Positions 55,561 to 64,000 of a stretch of 64,000 nucleotides of DNA are shown piece after piece. The position numbers and the translations under genes were made by a program. This DNA is from Stictocephala bisonia. Its lineage: Eukaryota; Arthropoda; Insecta; Hemiptera; Membracidae. How positions within the stretch are numbered: the stretch's first letter is position 1; each line of letters opens with the position of its first letter. The notes beneath the pieces were generated by a model that saw only the letters and a program-made list of their open reading frames with translations, was not told the origin of the DNA and made no database searches. The stretch is taken from positions 29,495-93,494 of the forward strand of contig JAQJVL010002539.1 of assembly GCA_035578905.1 (NCBI GenBank). Direction: 5' to 3'.

Positions 55561-58500
55561 ACACTGGTGAAAGTACAACACATATTTATTATTTTTAAAC
55601 CAAGCATATTTATTTTTACACAGCATTCCATCTTCACAACCCCTTCCAAAATATTACAACTATCTTATCCTAATTTATACTATACACCTCCTTTAAGCTA
55701 CCCTTCTCATTCCATATTTAGACAATACAAATTATAGAATTATCAATATACTTTTATTACTCTTCAATCAATTTATTATTAACCTTGGCTTTAGTACACA
55801 GCCCGGGGGGATCAATACTTTCAAGAATATTATTTACAACACATGACAACAACTCCTATACTATTACTCACAATCCTCTAAATTATTATATCACGTCCCA
55901 TTAATAATCAGCTAATTAAGTTTATATGTGCCATCGTTCTACATTAACAAGTGAAATCATATATTCAATAACAAGCTATACTCAAGATTAATTAATCAAC
56001 TATTTCCCCTCAAAATTATCAATCAAACATTAATATATAAACCTTACTAACTATGACAACTTAATCAATTTACCGTACAATTTAATTACATCATTTTACA
56101 AACATTCCCAAAAGATAAGCCAAACATTCAAATGGCCTTAGTTGCTATACTCTATCCCTCGCAAGAATTATCCAATAATTATTGTTTATATACATTCGAC
56201 GCAATAGTTATTCATTCACTCTAGATAGACTATCTACATTAACTCAAATCAATATTCATACAGGACAATGATCATAACATGGAATTACGTATTCTATATA
56301 GTTATAATTTAAATTTACAATCAGACTAAATTCCCTCAAACAGTTAATTCTATTATATCATTCAATTATAATTATTATTATGACGTTCTCACCGGACCTA
56401 ATTTTACTGCCTGTCGGCATACGTTTTGGTGTAGGCAAACGTAAGTGAACCTTACAAAATTCACTTTTCCCCTACAACTTAAATTTTGCTCCCCTCAACA
56501 CCTTGGAGGTGTTTAACAAAACAATTTTAACATACCCCTGGACTCGTGTACCCGCAGGTATGGGTGTCCCACTGGCCGTAGTGGGGTCGGGCGTCCTCAT
56601 GTCCCTCAGGGGTCAGGTGGGACTGGGTTCGGTCAGGTAGATGCTTGTAGTCCCTTGGGGGTGAGGTGGAGTCGCTTGCGATCCCTTGAGGTGGTATCTC
56701 TGGTCCTCCGGATCGGCTGCAAGGTCCGGTCGTCCCTCAGTTTCAGGGTGGCCCGCTCGTGAGTCCTCCGGATCGGCTGCAAGTCCGGTCGTCCCCTCCG
56801 GTTCAGGTTGGCCGCTCGTAAAGTCCTCCGGGGGTCGATATCGCCAGGGGTTGGACCGTAGCTCCAATTTCCTCCGTCTAGATCGTCCCGTGTTTGCTCT
56901 GCAGGGCGGGTTGACGAAGTCTAGGTAGTTGGACCACTAGTGCTGGTCCTCCCTATTGATCTAATCCCGAAGTCCTCTCTCTTGCCGAACTCCCCTTAGA
57001 CCCCTTTTTCTTTTCCAACTCTCTCCCTAGTGCCCCATTCCCCCTGCCACCCCACTGGACACCCCTACAATTCGGAACCACCCAATTACTCTCTGTGGTC
57101 CTATTAGGGATCACCCTATAGGCCCGTTTTCGCGATGGGCGGTACTCTAGATCTTCTGCTGAATCTCCGCCGCCTCAGCGTTCTTTCGGCCTAATTTTGG
57201 TGAGTCTCAATTTTAATGTTTTGGTCATCCTGTTGTACAGTGCTGACCCTGCTTCCTTGACATCCGATCCCCTTGCTTCCCGATCTCACACTCGGCCGGA
57301 TTGCCCTACTCAAATTTTACCAACTCACATTTCCTGTACCCGCAATTCCTGGTTGTAATCTAACACACCTGTCTAATTTTCCTGATAAATTCATTTTTAC
57401 ATTTATTATTATTATTACTTACATACATATTCTGAGGTCATTTTAGTACAAAGTGATAACAATTACGTAAACGTCAAAGGTTCTACACTCCTCTGGCTAC
57501 AATTTTTCGGTTTTGGCCACCAACGAAACCTACTCCCAACATGTTATACAGAAGTGTCTGTACTGGACGATGACGTGTTGCTCCGTATCGTCTATGCTGT
57601 GTCGACGCATGAAGATCAGCCTGCAGCCTGTGACAAGGTACATTCCGGAGCTATCTCGCTTCTGGGTTACACGACACCTACCCATTCACTCCTTTCAACT
57701 TAAGGCTCATCCTAGTAATCTCTCGCTGGAGTTTCAATTTTATTTTTATTGCCTGGATGTGAAGGCAATTTCGCCACGGCTAATAAGACTACGTGATTTC
57801 CCCCCAACCATGCCAATACTATATATAATATCAATTTAGTATCGGAAAATATGTCATATTCATTATGTGGTAAGGTGATGTGTTGTATTCTTTTTCCCTT
57901 TTTGTTTTGTTTTGTTTTATTTGATATACTACTAGAATTTTATTTCTTTATACTGCTCTTATACACAATGCTATTCTATTTCTAGTAATTATTAATAATC
58001 TTATGTGCTTTGATTCACCTAATTTCATATTTCGTGTCTGTATCCTAGAAAACTGGACCCTCGTTTTCTGAGGGTACTAAGACGAAATATCATCAAGTCG
58101 TTCTCTGTAAGTCCTTCCTATCCCCATAATGTCAGGCGCCTCGTAGATCGTAACGTAATGCCTGTTCGTTGGCGCTGAGTATGCAGGTCTGCGTGAGATC
58201 GTTCCTATCCTTCATCCCACAGGCTCTGTGTTCTTCCCAGCTCAGCTTTATGTCGCCCTCTTGTAATCCCATGCTTTCTGTCCCAGTCCCCTGCCTCTTT
58301 GTCCCCCTTCAGTATGCCTTTACGTCCCGCTCGTGCGCTTCTTTACTCATCCGCTCGTCCATTTCTCCGTTATCGGGATTGTGTTTCAGTGTTGTGTACC
58401 TTTTTACCTGGAATGTCCTTTGCTGGTAGGCATCAAGTAAATTTCTTTTCTACTTTTACCATTTTTCCGTCGTTAAAAATTTAAACTAATTTCCCATATA

Positions 58501-58974
58501 CTCTTACCAGGTTCATATTTTATGGGTTATTGACCTCTAACTGTTCTCTTTTGGCTTGAGTCCGGTGATGCTCTCATATTGATCGGAAACTTTTTCTTGG
58601 CTATATGTCGTCATATCACTTCTCATTATATACTGTATATATATATATATTATATTTGAAATTCCATTAACTTAATAGCTTAGTATATTCTAATTTTTTG
58701 TAACGTTGAATCAATACTGTTATACTTGTCCCTTTCAATCAATCAATCAAATCTGTTTGTTTCCCCTATTGATTAATTTTTCCAATTGTCAATTAATTCA
58801 AAATAAATTTTAGTATTCGACATCCTTATTTTATGCCCAGTTACGTTGCTTAAAAAGTCCCCGTGTGGGCATTAATTTTCCGATGTCCGCGTTATAGTGT
58901 ACATATCCTTGGGTTTTGTATTATACCGGGACCAATGTACATATGTAAATTTGGTTAGCCATGAATACATCGGT
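55561..58974 (-). other. Region 3' of the gypsy pol; probable LTR, unresolved
   Basis: Lies downstream (minus sense) of the integrase and of a polypurine tract at 58975-58998 (AAAAAAAATAAAAAAAAAGG then GG on the minus strand), so an LTR should start here. Only one copy is in the window, so its ends cannot be fixed by self-comparison. It changes from AT-rich (55561-56380) to GC-rich (56500-57330) and back, and has no gene. A short (TA)n tract lies near 58631. Confidence 0.35.
56703..56830. repeat. About 60-bp tandem duplication, GC-rich
   Basis: Two copies plus a start of a third of a unit beginning GTCCTCCGGATCGGCTGCAA and ending GGCCGCTCGT. A minus frame through it repeats GLAADPEDS and DLAADPEDQ; not supported as a gene. 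Confidence 0.85.
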
Positions 58975-59119
58975 CCCCTTTTTTTTTATTTTTTTTCCAT
59001 GTCGTTTGTCCCTACAACGATGAAACCGTTATTCTATAGCGGTATTTCCAGAATAGGGCGTTTTTCTAAAAACGCCTCTGGACTTTATAATATAACACCC
59101 CCAGGTCCATGTTACGCTA

Positions 59120-61640
59120 AACGACTGTAGTATGGTTTTAAATTTGCCCCATGTACTGGCTCTTCTACTAATTTGCCTTTTTTATATAAGGCGACCATAT
59201 ATGTAAGGTCATTCAATTTTTTTATACTGTATATGGACCTTTAAATACGTTTTGGAAATTTTGAATATGGTTTTGTTCTATCTTTTGGGTACGCTATCAA
59301 TACATCGTCGCCTGGTTTTAATTTCAAATCACGTTTTGTTTTGTCGAAATAATGTTTTTGTTGATCTTGTGCCTTTTCCAATAGTTGCGGTATTTCTTGT
59401 ACCCTATTTATGGATTTTATTTCCTGTAAAATGTCGCTATCCTGTTCCTCGTGTGTGTACATGTAATCCGATGGGACATTTGCTTCTTGCCGAACATAAG
59501 ATAAAAGGTGTGAATCCTGTTATCGTTGTTTTGATGTATTAAAACGCAAAAGTTACGTATTTCAAAATTGTTGACCATTTCCTCGGGGCTTGCTCGACAT
59601 AATGGAAATAATTTTCTTTTTTACCAAATTCATGCGTTCTTGTTAATCCCTGTATTTGCTGCATGTACGGGGGTGAAGGTCTCTGTTCAATGCCAATACT
59701 CGTAGTAACTTTTTAAAACTTGACCCATAAAATGTGTACCTTGGTCATGAGTTATGATTCTGGGATAGCCGAATATGCAAAATAAACTAAGTAGCGACTT
59801 GGCTACTGTCTTTGCGTCAGCTGTCCTTGTAGGAACTTTAAACACCATTCTTGTAGTAACGTCAGTCCGTTACTAAGATGTATTTATAGCCCCCACTTTT
59901 TGAAATCGCCCCGAGAAATCTAATTTTTATTCTTTTGAACGGCTTTACACTTGGTATTTGAGGTTGTAATTTCCAAAACTTTTTATATGTTTTTGTACGT
60001 TTTAATTGACATTCGCGGCATGTAGTCGTATATTTCGGTTACGTCCTTGGGCCAGTCCTGGCCAATAATAAAAGTTCTCGAATCTTTGCTAGAGTTTTAT
60101 AATCACTAAAGTGGCCTCCTTCGTATATATTATCGTGGAACTTTTTTATTAAATTTTGTTAACCTTCTCCCTAGGTATGGCCAATAAAAATTTTTTATCT
60201 TTCCCATTAAATTTTTGTAATAAAGCAAGCCCTCTCTCTCCTCGTACAATCGTGAATCTCGTCTTATTTTTTTTTTTTTTCCCCATTATCTGGTGCTATT
60301 AATGCTATCTTATTTGTTTAAGATAAGGATCCTCGCCTGGATTACTTCAAAATTCTCTTGTTTTACTCCTGTATCTTAAACTCCCTTCCAATATATCCGG
60401 TTATCACTTCATTCCCGGGTTCCTCGAAGGGCTGTCTGCAATTAGGTTACTTGTGCTTTTTGTATTTCACTATCAGATCGTAATCTACTAATGATAATGC
60501 TAACCTATTCAACCTTGATGAAGTGTCTTTAAAGTTCTTTGTAGTATACTAGGGCTTGGCAGTCTGTGTATACCGTTACCTGTCTCCCCAATATGTATTC
60601 TCTAAAGTTATTTACTGTGTAAACAAGTGCCAACATTTCTCGCTCTGCGTTACTATATCTGCGCTGGGTTTCCGTGTATTTTTTTGACAAATATGCTATT
60701 GGATGTAGGCTTCCCGTATCCGGGTCTTTTTGTAATAGTACGCCACCTAATGCATATAAACTAGCGTCTACATATATGACGGCCTCTTTGTTATCATCCC
60801 AGTGGTGTAATAATGGTGGTTCTGTTAAAATTTTCTTTAACTGTATTAAACTTTCTTCACACTCTTGTGTCCATTTAAATGGTAAATTTTGGTTCGATTG
60901 TTTTATTAACTCCGTTAGTGGTACAGTAAGTTTAGCATAATTTTTTATGTGTTTTCTGAAAAATCCAGTTAATCCTAAAAAATTGTCTTACTCTCCGTAT
61001 GCAGTTTGGTCGATTAATTCCACTATCGCTTTTACTGTCTCTTTCCTTGGTAGAAAACCTTTTTTAGATACCGTATATCCCAATATATCAATTTCCTCAT
61101 ACATAAATTTACATTTTTTTTGTGTTTAACTTTAAATTTGCCTTGTTAAGAATTCTTAAAATCTCTTCAATGTTCTCTAAATCCGTGTCGAATGACGACC
61201 CGTAACATATTACGTCATCGACGTAGCATATGACCTTATTATATAGATGTTTATTAAGTAATGCCAATAACGCTTTACTAAATAGTGATGCAGATACTTT
61301 AAGACCCATAGTCAAACGCTTATATCGTAAAAGTCTATTTTGAGTTTTTATCGTTAGCAAGTCTCTGTCCTCTTCTTTCACTAATAACTGATGGTATGCT
61401 CCCTTTAAATCCAATCTTGTAAACGTATTAGCTTTATTTAAACAGCTTAATACTAAATTCACTGAAAGTGTTGGATGTATTGCTGTTTTTAATATGTTAT
61501 TCACTTTCCTCATATCAGCTACCAATCTTGGCGTGTTATCTTTGTTTTTCACTAAAAATACTGGACTGGCAAATTCGGTATAATCCGGACATTCTTCTAA
61601 TATATCCGATTTTAATAAATCATCCAAAATGTTATCTAGC
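59120..61640 (-). pseudogene. Ty3/gypsy pol: reverse transcriptase, RNase H, integrase (degraded)
   Basis: Minus-strand order is canonical. Reverse transcriptase, 61627-61109: FASPVFLVKNKD, LVADMRKVNNI, FTRLDLKGAYHQL, MGLKVSASLF and VICYVDDVICYG with the catalytic Asp pair. RNase H, about 60950-60480: AVIYVDASLYALGG, RRYSNAEREMLALVY and VTVYTDCQAL. Integrase, about 60200-59240: zinc-binding HDNIYEGGH...CREC, FGYPRIITHDQGTHF, FTPFYLMFGKK, then a C-terminal KHYFDKTKRDLKLKPGDDVL. Frame changes are frequent, so no polyprotein can be made. The order RT-RH-IN and YVDD place it in Ty3/gypsy. Confidence 0.85.
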
Positions 61641-62180
61641 TGTTATGCTCCTGCTTCCCGTGTTTGTAAGGGGGTGAGTTTACGGGCTTAGCGTTCGGTA
61701 TCCTCTCTAATGCCACTGGTGGTAAGTTAGCCGCTTCGAGGTCTTCATTCTTGGTAGTAAACATACTTTTATATTTATTTAGCATTTTTGCTACTCGTTC
61801 GTGCTGTTGTATTGTTAATTGTGGTGCTATGTCAAACTCTATTCCATCTTTATCTGTTACTCTCTCTTTGTTTACATTTCTAACTTCGTTCTGTTTGCGA
61901 CCTTCATTTTGTTCCTTTATCTTATCTTGCTCTTTTGATAAATATCCTAGTACATAGTTTTTATTTATATGTTTGGGGAAATTTGATGCGTTATAAATAT
62001 TTAAAAATCTCTCTCCTTCCTCATCTCGGTCTGTTAAATATGCATGGCATTTCTTTTTTTCTTTTAATGCTTTTTCTGACTCGAAATATACATTTTCTTC
62101 TTGTACTCCTATTTTTATTCTTCTATGTTGATGAGGTGCTATCACCATATCCTCATTAGCTCTTACATGTCGTGGTGTTA
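61640..62180 (-). pseudogene. Gypsy pol segment between protease and reverse transcriptase
   Basis: Open minus frame (VRANEDMVIAPHQHRRIKIG; KKKCHAYLTDRDEEGERFL; HERVAKMLNKYKSMFTTK) in the position and style of the spacer that follows protease in gypsy polyproteins. Its upstream end runs into the minisatellite; its downstream end is one frame off the reverse transcriptase. Confidence 0.65.
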
Positions 62181-62998
62181 TACACGTACTATGGTACTGA
62201 CCCACCCGCCCACCCATACACGTACTGTGGTACTGGCCCACCCGCCCACCCTACACGTACTGTGGTACTGACCCACTTGCCCTCCCATACACGTACTATG
62301 ATACTGACCCACCTGCCCACCCATACACGTACTGTGGTACTTTTACCACAATACCATTGTACCTGTATGGGTGGGTGGGTGGGTGGGTGGTTCAATACCG
62401 CTGTAGGTGTATGGGCGGGTGGGTGGGTCAATACCACTGTACGTGTATGGGCGGGTGGGTGGGTCAATACCACTGTACGTTTTATGGGCGGGTGGGTGGG
62501 TCAATATCACTGTACGTGTATGGGCGGGCGGGTTAAAATTAACTTTGATATTTGATATTTGATTAATAATTGATATCAATACCACTGTAAGTGTATGGGT
62601 GGGCGGGTGGGTCAATACCACAGTACGTGTATAGGTGGGTGGGTGGGTCAATACCACTGTAAGTGTATGAGTGGGCGGGTGGGTCAATACCACTGTACGT
62701 GTATGAGTGGGCGGGTGGGTCAATACCACAGTACGTGTATAGGTGGGTGGGTGGGTCAATACCACTCTAAGTGTATGAGTGGGCGGGTGGGCGATACAAT
62801 ACCATATATCGCCTATTGAGTACATTGTACGTGTATGTGTGAGCGGGTGTATCAGTACCACCATACGTGTAAGGGCGGCGTGGGTGGGCCAATACCATAT
62901 ATCGCCTATTGAGTACCATTGTACGTGTATGTGTGAGCGGGTGTATCAGTACCACCATACGTGTAAGGGCGGGTGGGTGGGCCATTACTATCTATCGC
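62180..62998. repeat. Inverted (two-arm) 34-36-bp minisatellite
   Basis: Units with core CGTGTATGGGCGGGTGGG and GTCAATACCACTGTA. Units from about 62186 to 62340 run in one orientation, those from about 62350 to 62998 in the other. The switch is a hairpin GTGGTACTTTTACCAC at 62335-62350. Right-arm units beyond 62790 alternate with ATATCGCCTATTGAGTAC. A G-run GGGTGGGTGGGTGGG lies at 62370-62390. Translated frames through it are repeat artefacts. Confidence 0.9.
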
Positions 62999-64000
62999 CT
63001 ATTGAGTACCATTGTCCAATTCCTCATTCGCTGTCCCCTCATTCTTTATGCTTTTTACCTCCTTTATCATCTGCCTCTCTTTAACTTCCTCCTTTGTCCC
63101 GTTACCTGCATTTCTTATCAATTTATATTCCTGTGTATTCCGTCCTTGGTATTTTTCACCCTTATTGCTCTCCTTTATTAACGGCAACTCTTTATCATAA
63201 CTCTCTATCGTTAACCCTCTGCTTCTTACTCCATATTCTTGTTTACTGTTTCCCTTACTCTTATCCTTCTTTTCACCCGTGCTTATCTCTCCATATCTTG
63301 TGTGCCCTCTTTTAGGCCTATAACTGTATTCATATAATTTATTTTTATGACTGGTATTAATCCCTGAGTTATTCAAGTAACATGTATTATTATTTTTTAT
63401 AGGGTTTTTTTATATGATGTTTTGTAATTATTTCTATACGACTTTAAATATGTATTCTTCTTGTTAGACTCATACGCCCTCCTGTTTTGCATATATTTAT
63501 AGGCCTTATTCCATATTGTGGTTTTATACCACCTCCTTTGATTAAAATCGTTACCGTTCATTACATATTTTATATAGGGGTTAAAATCACATTGCTTTTG
63601 AGGGGTAATATTCTGCCTCCATACCCTACAATAAGGCCCCCTCCTTACGCGTTTTTTGAAAATGTTTTATTTCTATAACAGTTTATAGTGGAATGATTGT
63701 TCATCCTACATGTTTCACAATACTCCGTCCTCTTATATCCTCCCATATTCCTGTCACCCCTTCTATATCTGCACTCCCAGGTGTCATGATTGTCTCTTTT
63801 ACATCCTATACAGTATTTTCCTCTCCGCTCCTGTCTCCATGGTCCATTCCTGTCTCCTGACGGACTTCTTCCTCTCCACTCTCGCTGCTGGAATGTCACT
63901 CTCCTCTCCTGTGATCTGTATGGTGTCCTCCTGCTGTCGTTCTTGAAGTATCCCCTTTGTTCTCCGTTTCCCCCCTTCTTGCATCAGGCCCCCTATCCTC
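62999..64000 (-). pseudogene. Gypsy gag/nucleocapsid end and linker (runs off window)
   Basis: The minus frame 63899-63645 has two retroviral-type zinc knuckles, CIGCKRDNHDTWEC and CETCRMNNHSTINC (both C-x2-C-x4-H-x4-C), after an Arg/Gly-rich stretch. These bind genomic RNA. A polar Lys/Glu-rich frame follows at 63376-62999 with no protease motif. The upstream gag and the 5' LTR should lie beyond 64000. Confidence 0.7.

Noticed and set aside
56613..56867. 84-codon minus frame with repeated AADPED motifs
   Set aside because: Explained by a 60-bp tandem duplication in probable LTR sequence; no other support.
62172..62864. Long frames such as 62172-62555 (+) and 62343-62864 (-) with repeating THPPTHTRTVVL
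   Set aside because: They are translations of the minisatellite and exist in several frames on both strands.

Overview
The window reads as AT-rich nuclear DNA of an insect, most likely a hemipteran. Supporting signs are GT..AG-flanked short exons, a C2H2 zinc-finger gene, a tRNA-derived SINE, and IS630/Tc1-like, piggyBac, hAT, Ty3/gypsy and LINE relics of kinds common in hemipteran assemblies. Species is not determinable. No bacterial operon, CRISPR array, rRNA or functional tRNA gene was seen. The window is a repeat-dense, nested-transposon landscape around one host-like gene.

Host-like gene: two short phase-0 exons (5293-5367, 10695-10796) that resemble each other precede a huge terminal exon (33730-37290, + strand). 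That exon encodes about 39 tandem 28-residue C2H2 fingers in one uninterrupted frame, broken only by nine nonsense codons near its 3' end. More decayed fingers run on to 37681.

Transposons, left to right. 1-348: end of a hAT-like element, abutting a LINE (ORF1 + endonuclease, minus, 349-2305), which itself abuts a piggyBac relic (2306-3778). 6150-6375: SINE. 7466-10630: almost intact IS630/Tc1-like element with about 415-bp inverted repeats. 11221-12120: LINE tail, next to a 52-bp minisatellite. 13362-24674: hAT relic carrying two nested elements, a young 8.4-kb LTR element (14075-22447, no pol, one coiled-coil ORF) and a 1.6-kb inverted-repeat element (22781-24375). 24790-25540: LINE tail. 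25908-28741 and 29676-30702: two non-autonomous hAT elements with 8-bp target duplications. 38762-44366: a near full-length I-superfamily LINE (minus) flanked by a 1.75-kb direct duplication. 45056-46963: mariner-like relic. 47067-49575: broken second IS630/Tc1-like element. 50090-53475: CR1/Jockey-like LINE relic interrupted by a 674-bp TTAA element. 55561-64000: Ty3/gypsy element (minus), degraded, with an inverted minisatellite where protease should be.

The most unusual structures are the 1.75-kb duplication that exactly brackets the I-like LINE, the recent LTR element with a tRNA-Lys(CTT) primer site but only one unfamiliar coiled-coil ORF, and the finger array in which an identical pair of nonsense mutations recurs in four separate modules. 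Many retroelement ORFs are broken by single frameshifts; some may be read errors rather than biology.
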